Made by a program: the position numbers and the translations under genes. This document shows, one piece after another, positions 1-11,100 of a stretch of 64,000 nucleotides of DNA. Source of the stretch: Apostichopus japonicus (Eukaryota; Echinodermata; Holothuroidea; Aspidochirotida; Stichopodidae); contig NC_092578.1 of assembly GCF_037975245.1 (NCBI RefSeq), forward strand, positions 3,493,001 to 3,557,000, given 5' to 3'. The number at the start of each line of letters is the position of its first letter. Within the stretch, counting starts at the first letter, position 1. The notes under the pieces were generated by a model. That model did no database searches and was not told where the DNA came from. It saw only the letters and a list, made by a program, of their open reading frames with translations.

Positions 1-58
1 TGTTTCTCCTTTCCGGCTCCTTATTAATTTTGATCATTTACTCTTCTCTATCATACAG

Positions 59-401
59 AGAAACCTTCCAATTGATTTATACCAAGATGGCGAACTTGAT
101 GGGACAGAACGCGATGTATTTCAACATGGCGTCGTTTCTAATCCTCGACAACCAGATCTTACAGAAAGTCAGCACAATGGATGTGATACCGTTCTTCAAT
201 CACCACAATATCATTGAGGCCGCGGAGATGAACTACATACAAGATGGCGCCACAGAGAGAATTAGGAGAGAACGACTGTTACAAAGACTACGATCGAGAG
301 AAAAACAAGGCTATCAGTATCTGAAAATGGCATTGTCGACGCATGGACATAAATATCAAACTGTTATCTCTCAGATCGACAAAGTTTTGTTGCCAAGTTA
401 A
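59..401 (+). CDS. Last coding exon of a CARD-domain protein (partial gene)
   Basis: The exon opens after a CAG acceptor (59, or 61 if the neighbouring AG is used) and runs 113 codons to TAA at 399-401. The translation has the spacing of a caspase recruitment domain, the six-helix death-fold module that mediates CARD-CARD assembly in apoptosis and innate immunity. Seen features are LDNQILQKVSTMDVIPFF (helix 1-2 region), HNIIEAAEMNYIQ (helix 2-3), TERIRRERLLQRLRSR (helix 3-4, basic) and GYQYLKMALSTHGHKYQTVI (helix 5-6). The CARD therefore sits at the C terminus. Upstream exons are outside the window, so the parent protein (adaptor, caspase, NLR-like or other) cannot be named. The domain call rests on pattern recognition only. 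Confidence 0.68.
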
Positions 402-760
402 AGCGAAAAAAAAAAATTCCTTAAAGCTGTCAAATCCTATATATAGTTCTGTAGCGTTATTACCAAAAAAGTACTACTACATAACTCAGTTTTCGTTTTT
501 TATTATTCAAATTATATGCAAATTGTAATTCATATTTGATAATCATTTGCATAAAGATAACCTTTTCTTAAAGTTAAAAAAAAGAGTAAATCGGCAACAA
601 CTAATGATCTTAGTTTGTTATCTATAGCTGTTTAAACACCGACGCAATCCTAAGCCGTGTTACGTCAGTACGCTAAATCAAATAGCTAAGCCATTGCATA
701 AATCTTTTTGCACTATGCATTAACTTCTAGGTTATAATTCTTTTAAAGCACTTTTAATCT

Positions 761-905
761 GGGGGGGGGGGGGCACCGACATCAAAGGGCACTTTGCAGA
801 AATTCGATTGGACTGATGCAGCCTTATATTTAGTACCCTTTATAACTCTTATTGTATTATCTTATTTGCGTATACACATCACTCCATCAACGCCCCCCCC
901 CCCCC
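761..905. mobile_element. Fragment of a poly-G/GGCAC MITE-like family
   Basis: A 13-base G run followed by GCACCGACATCAAAGGGCAC, and a 13-base C run at 893-905, form a loose inverted pair. The G-run side matches, in reverse complement, the right end of the element at 35572-36092 (GTGCCCCTTTGATGTTGTG followed by a C run), so both look like copies of one non-autonomous family. Confidence 0.4.
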
Positions 906-1114
906 AAGGAAAATATGCATACTAGCACTGCAATATCCAATGTGCAAATTGGGAAACAAGGAACAAGTTTTCTTTTGAGACAAAATGAGGTGAAATCATG
1001 CTAGTTGCTAATGTAGGAATCTTCCGAATTAAAGTTTATTTCTTGTCAATATCTTAACAAATTTTTTCCATTCGAAATAGCTTTGAGTTTGACCCACAGA
1101 AATTCATTAAAAGT

Positions 1115-1382
1115 CAGGGGCGTAGCCAGGATTTGCAAAGTTGTATGCACGACTATCTGAGCGGAGCGCCACCATCAGTTGGCGCGGAGCGTACAAGAAA
1201 ATTTTTGGTTTTACAAACCCCTCAGATGGCTGGAAACGGCCCTTCCCGAGTGTTCATTCTGGTTCCCTGGCCTCTTGCTAACTTGAGACACCTCAATTTT
1301 TATGTAGAAAAAGGGCACATTTTTAACCTGAGGAAAAGTGGGGGGCACGTGCCCCCTGTGCCCCCCGGTTCCGCCGCCCTTG
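1115..1382. mobile_element. MITE-like element with GGGCGTAGCC-type ends
   Basis: It starts CAGGGGCGTAGCCAGG and ends GGTTCCGCCGCCCTTG. The reverse complement of the right end, CAAGGGCGGCGGAACC, is an imperfect inverted repeat of the left. An internal palindrome GGGGGCACGTGCCCCC lies at about 1340-1356. The same vocabulary recurs at 34091-34429 and 35572-36092. Target-site duplications are not evident, so the boundaries are approximate. The open frames inside it look incidental. Confidence 0.45.
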
Positions 1383-3186
1383 TACTCATATCCCATAGCC
1401 CATGCATATCCCATAGCCCCTACCCCCATTAAAGAGCACAAACACGGTGTGCATCAATGTTCTAACTAACAGATTCACGGTATATTGATTTAGATTTTGC
1501 TGTGACACATGTATTTAACATACATTTTAAAACTGGCAACGTATTATAACGTTGTAAGCAATGTTGTACTTCATATGGTAGGCGGCCTATGCATGAGTGT
1601 AGTCTTATAACTTTAAAAACAAACAGACAATGACTATTAGTTTTCCTTTGCAGTTTGTCACATTTACAATTTACTGCACATTTTGCGTATTCGGAACTGT
1701 TACACGTTCTGCCGTGAATTTGTTAACGTTTGACCAAGCCATATAAGACTCCTTCAACTTTCAACTATAGCACACCGTGCCATTATAGACACACCTCTAA
1801 CGACCCTTCTCAGACAAAGATATCGATGATAATCGCTGAGTGGCTAACCAACAGATCACTTCTAATCATGGGAAGTTTTAAAAGAAGACAACACATTAAA
1901 TTGAGTAATCAAACAGGGAAGCTATACAAGTGTTTGTTTGTATGTATGTATGTATGTTTATAACCGCACTTGTCTCATCGTTGGTTAAAGAATAACAAGA
2001 ATCCAAACAGACAATAAGAAGTATGTTAACGCCCTCGACAAGGAAATTCCTTCCCAAAACACGAACAGCAACAGGAAATGTTGTCATGGAAACGAGTACA
2101 AGATTACAAGATATCTTTAAAGGAGTATAGAGATCACGAAAGAAACAAATTCATGCATTTATAAGGAGACGTTGTTGTTTTCCTGTTTGATAACAACTTA
2201 AAGGGTTATAACTAGTCGCGAAATATCGAAACAATGAAAAAGGCACAGAAAATGGTTCCTTAATGACTGGATGATAAGCGCTTAAATAGACACATTTGAT
2301 GACCGGGAATTTAACGAGCTTGAAAGACGTTAGCTGCTTAGGAATAAACAAACTTGTGAATCACCACAAGTACAACCTCTAATTACATGTTTACCTTAGT
2401 GATTTAGTAGCTAATTAACCATCGTAATCTTTGCCAGCAGCGTCTATTTTTGTTTACATCGTTTGCAAGATAACATAACCTACCTTCCCATCCACCCTAC
2501 CCCCACCCCCCCCCGTCCCCCATTAAAAGAATGGTTACGTTAGTTCATTTCTGAAAAGCTTTAACTTACGTGAAGTCTTTCATAGAAAAAAGTTACCAGT
2601 GTATAAGCCAATGAGTACATGAACCTATGAGACCAATTGGGGGGGGGGGGGATTACATGGGTCTACTATGGGCGGATTTTTTGTGGGGGAGAGGTGGTGA
2701 GATGGATGTTATGGGAGTGGGGGTTGTGGTCAAGGATTGGTGTTTATTGTACTGCCACTAGCATTAAGTGTAGTTTCATTGGTGTCGACTGTTTGCCAGC
2801 CGAGTTTTATGACCGTTTTACATAAACAGGGCATGTGTGTGTGTGGGGGGGGGGCATGTGTGTGGGGGGGGTAACGGGACAGGGAGAAGAGGGGAGGGGT
2901 AACAGTTATATAAAGATTGGAAACTACTATATTATATCATTATGATTTACAGATCATCAAGTATCCAACCAACAACAATTGGCCACGTGACAAGTTACTT
3001 ATTAGTAAAAGGTTTAATCAAGAAATAATTTGTGGAAGGCGCGCAAAATATTTCGTATTCGTCATTCATGCGTACTGCATTATGTTAGTTGTCCAAAAAA
3101 AAAATAGGTAAATATTAAGAAAAGAGTTACAGAATCCTTCAGTGGATACTGGCGCGTGAAATAGGCTAAGAGTAGGGACGTTTTAA

Positions 3187-3618
3187 TTTGTCCAATCAGT
3201 GTGCAGTAAACAATCATATGCAAATTAATTTAAATATTGTGCCTTTTACCGAAATTTTTCTTCCAAGCTCCTCTGAATTTGAAATTACACTGATAAAGTA
3301 TTTACGATTAGGAATTAATATGGAAATACGTTATACGTGCATATTAAATTTAAGTAGGTTAAGAACATAAGATGCTTGACTTTGTCCAATCAGTGTGCAG
3401 TAAACAATCATATGCAAATTAAATTCAAAAATGTAAATATTGTGCCTTTAACCGAAATTTTACTTCCAAGCTGCTCCTCTGAATTGAAGTTACACTGATA
3501 ATGTATTACGATTCGGAATTAATATGCAAAGACGTTATACGTGCATATTAAATCTAAGGAGATTAAGAACATAAGATGCTTGACTTTGTCCAATCAGTGG
3601 TCAGTGAACAATCATATG
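3187..3618 (+). repeat. Tandem repeat, about 200-bp unit, 2.2 copies
   Basis: Units begin TTTGTCCAATCAGTG at 3187, 3381 and 3585 (periods 194 and 204 bp); the third is cut short. Units one and two contain the octamer ATGCAAAT. Copies differ by small indels and substitutions. Confidence 0.8.
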
Positions 3619-4259
3619 CTAAAGAATTCCTTATTTTAATCTGAGTGCCTTGTGCATTGTAATAACAATGACACTAATTTACCTTGCAAGCATAATTATG
3701 TTAATACGTTATACGTATTTTAATGCGTATTAAAGACAGTAATGCATATTAATGAGCGCGTAAATCACTGCGCCACAATAAATCAGTAATTGGGCAACAC
3801 GTACATATTCGTACATTTGTAATGGAGTATACTGAGTGTGAGTGCAGTTATACATATTTAAATATCATCATGCATATTCAGTACATTAATATCAATGCGG
3901 TGCCTTTGAATTAAGTTTTATACGGAGTACATACTTTTATTTTACACAATATCACCTAAATCATTTAATTTGTGATGTATTTTGTAAAATAAAGCATGCA
4001 TGTGCCATGATATAGTTATGCAATCAGCAAATAACGCTGACATGATTTGAAATAAAAGCGTATACCTTTTCAAAGGGATTCGTGATATCTCATTTGACGT
4101 GACGTGACACCATCGTCATCACACGGTAAGGGGACTGGGGTTGGCAGTGGATCAAGTTGTATGGTTTTTGTGGCCAGATTCTATGGCGGGAGACTTTTCT
4201 TAAAAGTATCAAACGCTCTTGCCACTACGGCCCACACAGGCCTACAAGTGTGGAGATAG
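3619..4259. other. Intergenic, A+T-rich, nothing recognised
   Basis: Contains many TAAT/ATGCAT-type words and an ACGTGACGTGACACC stretch near 4098-4112, but no exon-like sequence or bounded repeat. Confidence 0.4.
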
Positions 4260-4437
4260 TTGAGATGGGGACTCATCCATGGTGGTCAGGAGTAGATGAC
4301 ATGGAGACTCATTCATGGTGGTCAGAAGTATGAGATGGGGACTCATTCATGGTGGTCAGAAGTATGAGATGGGGACTCATTCATGGTGGTCAGAAGTAAA
4401 TGAGAATGGGGACTCATTCATGGTGGTCAGAAGTAAA
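4260..4437 (+). repeat. Minisatellite, 34-38 bp unit, five copies
   Basis: Five consecutive copies of GAGATGGGGACTCATTCATG followed by GTGGTCAGAAGTA, with minor variants (CATCCATG in the first, GACATGGAG in the second). The cleanest period, from 4331 to 4365, is 34 bp. Confidence 0.85.
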
Positions 4438-6239
4438 CTTCTCGACAGAAGAAAGTTAAAACTTATCATTTACAACTCCACCGCTGTGGACTAACATCAT
4501 GAGCAATCTGAATATGGATTGTGTAATAAGACAAAATCGAGCAGTAAAATAACGAGTTTCTATCTCAAAAATGTAATGGTTTTACCGATTCTCAAATCAG
4601 CACAGTATTGTCAAATATATGAGTTTTAGTAAAAGATTGAATGAGTAATGGATTACATCATGTTTGAAGTTTTAATTTACTTCGTTTTGTTATCATTATT
4701 ATTTTCCAGACGAAATAACAAAATAACGGCAATGCTATATAAAACTATACAGATATTTTGTTTTCTGTGTGTCGTTTAGGGTAAACTATTATTGGAATGG
4801 GATTAGAAAGATGAAACAATCAACAATTACCATTTATATAAATGTTAAAAAAACTGGAAGGTATATGAACAACATCATTCCGAATTGAGGTTTTAATGTC
4901 GGAAACTACAAAGAAAAATGGACAGAGAAAGAGAGAGGAAAGCCAGATTAGTAATTTCTTGCCACGTTTTATATTCGAACATGTCATGTAACACTACACA
5001 TACTTTTCCAATGTTTGTCCATTGCTGACTTGAAGTTATCAGCAACGTATTTTACCCTATTTTCTTGGGGGAGGGGAGGGGAGAGGTATTAAACTGTGTT
5101 TACAAGGTTTTAGACCTCAATTGACCCTCAATGACCGTTGAATTCCATACAAAAAACAACCTTGTGAATGTTCGTGTGGACATGCGTACACCACATATCC
5201 AAGGAACTTCATCGTGAGTGTGTTTGTACCATCTCCTATCGCCTTCCCTACTAGAAGGATTTTCCGGATGAAAATTAAAATACATATCATGTGAGATTGG
5301 GTGCAACGATCAGGCCACATATATCCTAAAAGTTAAGTAGATCACCCTTCCTCACTGGGAACGGTTGTATAAACCTCAAAAATAAAAAAAAAGAACTTCA
5401 TTCCTATATATTTTTGGATGAGTGGGGGGCAGGGGTAAGAGGGGGGGGACGTCAGCTTTCATAATTCGTTAGTCCCCTCTCTGCTTATATAATGATTTAG
5501 ATTCTGGATGTTGAATACAACAATAAAACAAACAAAAAGAAAGGAATAAATCCAGACAAGTTTTTTGAAATTCTTCCTGTTTGTATTATAACTGGCATCG
5601 TTTAAACACATAACAAGATATGAGAGGCAAGAAACAAAACATTCAAAAACCGACCAAAATCACAAAAAAATGAAAGAAGAAAAGAAGCAAAAGGGGAAAA
5701 AAGCAGAAGAAGGGAAGAAAGTAAACTGTAATAAAATTGGATGAATTCGTATACCATATGCTGCGAGACAAATATTCCATGTCATTTAAAATTGACATTC
5801 ACGTTAAGAATACAATATATGCATATGCAACCTTCAAAATGATTTTTTTTTGTGTGCAAAATAGAAAAATTAACATATTACGCTTGACTGACAAAGGAGG
5901 TTTTACATATCAAATGACATATAGCGCCCTCTACTTTATGCTTCTTACTCTATTAAAGCTGAACTTAAGAAAAAAATCAAAAAATCTTTAAGAATAACAA
6001 CAGTTGTTTTCTTACCATCACATGAGGTAATTGCTGGTATATGTTTTGAAAGGTAAAAAAGTTTCGCCTTCAAAACAGTTTCAAGAGATAAAGCAAGTAG
6101 CTTTTTTTTGTTCATTACATCATCTTTGTGGTGGAGAGGGAGAGGGAGAGAGAGGGTGGGGTTGGTGGTGGGGGTAGATAACTGCTGACCATCCAGTTTT
6201 GTCTACCTTTTTCTTTTTTTTTCTTTCAATCACTCACAT
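4438..6239. other. Intergenic, no gene seen
   Basis: Low-complexity A-rich and GA-rich stretches (about 5600-5730 and 6130-6180) and short G tracts. Open frames near 5100-5320 and 5737-5991 have no splice context or recognisable motif and are treated as chance. Confidence 0.4.
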
Positions 6240-6580
6240 TGTTATCATTCCATCCAAAAAAAACGTTTCCAAACATAAACGATACACAACTAGCATTTGC
6301 ACTGGTGAAGGGATATGAATAACAAAAATAATAGGCTATTGTTGTACATAAAACAATGTATTTGTCATTACCAATGTTCCTAGGAAGTGATGTAACCGTA
6401 GAGATCACGCACATCATTATCATTCCATCTAAAAAAACGTTTCCAAACATAAACGATACACAACTAGCATTTGCACCGGAGATTGGGTATGAATAACAAT
6501 AATAATAGGCTATTGTCATACAAAAAACAATGAGTTTGACATTACAAATGTTCCTAGGAAGTGACGTAGCCGAAGAGATG
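6240..6580 (+). repeat. Direct tandem duplication, 175-bp unit
   Basis: Two adjacent copies, 6240-6414 and 6415-6580, both containing ATCATTCCATC, CGTTTCCAAACATAAACGAT, ATGAATAACAA and CAATGTTCCTAGGAAGTGA. Divergence is slight, so the duplication looks recent. Confidence 0.85.
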
Positions 6581-6853
6581 GACAATATATTAGCGTTTAT
6601 TCCCAACACTTATATACAGTGCGTGGCATACACAAACAAACTGTACAGAATCTCATGCTACAATAAAATAACATGGATAGCGTCCACAAAACTAAGCCTC
6701 CACACCAGCAGCCTTGATTGCACAATATGATATATATACACATGATAAAGCAACATGCCTATGAGAAGACAAACAAGCTAAAATCACTTTTCAAGATGAA
6801 AAACTTTCCAATAATGTGCAGTGAACGGTTAAATATTCTCTTTTTTTTATACT

Positions 6854-7213
6854 CAGAATTCTGCAGCTGTTAAAATCAAATTAAAATCAATGTTAAATCA
6901 AAATCAAATTATTGGATTTTGAACAGCAAGTATGCCTCAACACTGTTATTTGCCCATTGTGACTATCTATTCATGAGCAGCGCCATCCATCTCGCAACAG
7001 ACTTAGCCATGTCTGGTTCTTAACTTCATATGAAATCAGAATTCTGCAACTGTTAAAATCAAATCAAAATCAATGTTAAATCAAAATCAAATTATTGGAT
7101 TTTGAACAGCAAGTATGCCTTAACGCTATTATTTGCCCATTGTTACTATCTATTCATGAGCAGCGCCATCTATTTCCCAACAGACTTAGCCATGTCTGGT
7201 TCTCAACTTCATA
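6854..7213 (+). repeat. Direct tandem duplication, 184-bp unit
   Basis: Copies 6854-7037 and 7038-7213 share CAGAATTCTGCA, a run of AAAATCAAAT words, ATTATTGGATTTTGAACAGC and GACTTAGCCATGTCTGGTTC. This is a second recent duplication 300 bp from the first, with unrelated sequence. Confidence 0.85.
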
Positions 7214-8073
7214 AGGAACCGCCTGCCAGCTTTATATAGGTCCTAAATATCCACTACCGCAGCATTTTCGGGGTTGAATTCGTAGATCATTTCCCATAAA
7301 TGATACATCAAATCTGGTGTTATTGGTTACCTAAATACTAAGAGGGCTTCTTGGTTACCTCACTTGTAAGCATTTTCTATAAAATCTCTTGATTAAATAC
7401 ACATATTCGCAACTAATTTTTAAAAACAAAAACCTTAAACATTGATTGACAACAGGGCAGGGAGAACCATTCGGATATGTTTCTATCTGCAGCTGATTGT
7501 AGCAATGATGCAACAAAGCCAAATGAATAAGTCAAAGAATGCAACATTCTGTCTGGAGAGAATATAAAACCACCACCACTACATAACACAAAGTAAAAAT
7601 ATAACACCGTCTAAAAGATTGCTACATACCAACAGTGCATTCATTCTAGAGTAGAGAATATAAAAACCCCCCTCCCCCTGCCCCCTGCCCACGATAAAAT
7701 TAACAACCCCTCCCCAACTGGCTATAGAAACAAAGTCCATGTAACCCCTCCCCACTGGCTATAGAAACAAAGTCCATGTAACATTCTGTATGTATCATTC
7801 ACAAACTCCACCCACACCACCCCCCCTCCCCCCACCATAATACCGTTGGCCGAAAATACTGAAATCGCCAAAATTATTTGCATCTGTCTTTGGAAGCATT
7901 TCAATTCTAAGACTCATTTCCTTGGCTAGTATGTAGACTGATAATGCATCAGAAGACAATGGAACACCATTAATTAACAATGACAAGCATTTCTCACAAA
8001 ATTAAACTTGTTTTGTACGATTTGGAAGCACACGGATTGCTTAAACTTGAAATGTTGAACAGTTGGAATGTCT
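7214..8073. other. Probable 3' UTR/flank of the PTTG1IP long isoform
   Basis: No other gene. It contains a 40-bp direct duplication (about 7703-7743 and 7744-7782, sharing ACTGGCTATAGAAACAAAGT) and C-rich runs near 7660-7690 and 7810-7840. No clear AATAAA on the minus strand was identified near the stop at 8074. Confidence 0.35.
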
Positions 8074-8141
8074 TCACAGCTCTTCGGTTACTTGGGTCAT
8101 GGGTCTTTCATCTTCGTCATCCGATTCATTTTGTAAAAGTC
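8074..8141 (-). CDS. PTTG1IP: PTTG1IP last exon, version B (distal alternative)
   Basis: A strong acceptor (TTTCTTTCTTTCTAG) opens G|GA, the same phase as version A, giving KYG-LLQNESDDEDERPMTQVTEEL-stop (TGA at 8074-8076). Both versions begin Gly-Leu after KY, as in vertebrates. The tail is longer and carries an acidic cluster next to Ser. Without transcripts it could instead be a relic exon, but phase, acceptor and composition all agree. Confidence 0.65.
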
Positions 8142-11100
8142 CTAGAAAGAAAGAAACAAAGTCCAGTTAACTTTATCACAAGCCATTGGTTAGAAACTCC
8201 CACTCCATTTGAAAGTGAGAGTAGTCAAGGTGGCTAGCGGGGTAACGATTAACTTGGCGGGGAGGGGGGGGGAAGTCTTCAATAGGGTCACAAAGCGAAA
8301 AAACATTTTACTGGGACAGGTTGGTTTTTTTCTTACGTATCCCACTTTAGTTGAATAAATCTGGTGTTAGCCAATTATTTACCTCATCAACATTACAGGA
8401 AGTCCATCAATGATCTTCATACGCTTTCCATCTTCCCGGAGAAAGTCAACTTACGTCGGTTAACATCAAAGAGAATATGCCCAAGTTTAAGCTAAGAGCA
8501 ATTTTTTTTTGGGGGGGGGGGGGGGTCTCAGGGCTCATAAGGCTTCTGGACGTTCAGGCGTTTGAAGCTCTCAAAGCCTTGGTGTTTATGTCACTGGTAA
8601 AGGCCTATGTGACTACGGGTAAACAGATAAACTACAGGTAAAACAACTCGTTGCGATGAAAACTCCCAAAATTGTTTCCGACGAGTTGTCCTGTTGTTTT
8701 CACTTGAAAAATGTAGTGATGGCCAGAGGGTCTGGCCCTGGGCACAATTACATCACCAGCCCCACCCCTCCCCCTTTTTGCACTCTTCCAAATATTTTTT
8801 AATCCCATGTTTACCCAGGTCACCCCCACCCCCATGATTTCCCAGGCATACAGATGACACACATATATATACAGTGTATGCAGCAAGCCTATTGCAGTTA
8901 CTGTTAATTTGCAACCATGACAGAAAACCACGGCACCTGCAGAAATGTTTCGCCAACTTCTCTAATTTGGCAGAACATTTAAAGGACAAGTTACTAAGAA
9001 ATTATGAATGTGAAAAGTTGTTTTTTATATTCAAAACATCACTGATTTATGGTCCACAATGGGTGATCTTTCACTGGAGTTTTGATTCTTAACTCAATTC
9101 ATCCTCCACTTCTAATGCAAAAGCGTGGAAGATGTGCAATGAAGGGTCGACTAAAAGGAAACACTGAAGGACTACAGTATAATTCTGCCAGTGTCTAGGA
9201 TTCTTTAATCCATGGCACCAGTTGCTTATAGAGCTATATACAGTGCTTTGGTACCCGGGAACAGTGATGTCACCGAGCCTCTGTATCAATTCTTCAACCT
9301 CCCTTAAGTACTGTATATTATGAAAATGAAACTTCACTATTTTCTTTATTTCATATATATACTCCCAATCCCCCCCCCCTTAATTTGATCTTGGGTCCAG
9401 GGCTATAGCACCCTGAGCACCCCCTCCCCCCCACACTCCCCCTATCAGGCCAGTATCGTGGTCTTACTAACAAATGAAATAAAAGAAGAGATAACCAATA
9501 TATTGATTTTAAGTACATATTGATCTGATTGCACCTTTACACCAATATCTGTTTACAAATAATTCAGATCCCCCTTTCAGAAAAGGAAAGAAATCTAAGG
9601 AAAATGGATATAAACAAGCCCATAAAATAATCATTGAATAATCGTTGTAGATTTAAGAACCATTAACCCCTCAAGAACAAGAAAGAAAAGAAAAAAATAT
9701 CCATTTTGAAAATAAGTAAATAAAATATAATTGATATCATATGCTGGATATAAGTATTTAAAGATGATATCTATCAATGGTGGTCATAGCATATATATCC
9801 AGGTATAAAATGATCAGTGATTTGAAAATGTACAGACGGTTAAACTGATTAAATGTGCTTTCTAATTGAAGACAGAAAATTGAAAAGTAGTCATTCATCA
9901 CCAGTGTCAATGATAAGATGCTATTTGTATATAATCTCCATAAAAAAAATTCATTGTAGATGAAAAGATGACACAGTCAAACTTGGAAGTTTTCATTAGT
10001 CCGCTGATTGTCCTGTGAACCCCATCCCCCTCCTCCACCCCCACCCTCCAGCCCCCACCCACGATCCCCTCATCATTGGTTCAATAAATCTTTCCCCAAT
10101 TCTACTTAAACAATATAACTTTGAGTCAAACTAAAACACAAATGCAACACCTTTGAGTTTTCCCTTTCATTTCCAACTGCCACATAAGTGGGCATTATCA
10201 TGTTGTAAATGTTCTCTTTAGAATTATTTTTTTGTTGAAAAATTCAGAAATTCATTAAGAGAAAATGAGTTCCATGATGTGTGGAAAAAAGACCATCACT
10301 TTGCAAGTTTTCATGTTAGATGTCATTTTGCAGGGCTTGAGGTGTTTCTTAGCCAAATTGGCTAATTAGTTACCATCAAACAATCTCTTTGTCTTAAGAT
10401 AACAATTTATTTACAATAATTTGCATAAAATGATTTTGTTGGTCCATTTCTCCACGAATCAAGGATGATGCAGGTTGGATGGATTCCATTGTTTTAGCAG
10501 ATGTGCATGGATAGGAGATGAGTGCATATAATATATTTTTGATTAATCTAAGCTTTGAATACAATTGATGGTAAAAAACAAAAACAAATGGTGTTACAAG
10601 AAAAGCTAAAAAGAAAAATCAACAATTGAGTCTACTGGTTTCCAAAGTAGCAAAATATTTACATGAAATGCCACACAAGCCTTTCCTTTCTATTTTTCTA
10701 CACTATTTCACATTTATTGACGATTGTCCATAACTACTGTATCTCAGACCAATTCTAACCATAGTACAACATAATAAGTTTTCAAATGATTTTATGAAAA
10801 TAAATTCAAGTTTGTTTATTTCTTAAAACAAGCGAGGTTTAATCCATAACAGTTTCTAGCTGTTGTTCCATGGAAATGTCACAAAAGTAATTGAAAATGG
10901 ACGATACTCTCGGGGGCCTCTAAACGTTTTTTTGGTAAACAGCATGGGACATAATACTCAGACAGGTCTAGAAATGACAGAGAAGGAATGAGTAACAATC
11001 ACAATTTCACGTAGGATTATAGGAACTTGACAAAGTTTCTAACTAAAAGACATAAAAGGGATTGCATACACGTCTAGGGGTGAATGTTTCTATTCATGAA

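Larger units (their letters stand above)
402..3186. other. 3' UTR of the CARD gene and intergenic DNA, no gene seen
   Basis: No convincing exon on either strand. It holds homopolymer G or C tracts (761-773, 893-905, about 2505-2514, 2640-2651, 2846-2855), a GT-rich stretch near 2830-2870 and transposon fragments listed separately. The short open frames lack splice context and family resemblance. Confidence 0.5.

Noticed and set aside
8388-8446. Possible PTTG1IP exon encoding DFLREDGKRMKIIDGLPV
   Set aside because: It can be entered from exon 6 in phase, but its donor leaves phase 2, which does not fit the distal last exon, and its acceptor (GACGTAAG) lacks a pyrimidine tract.
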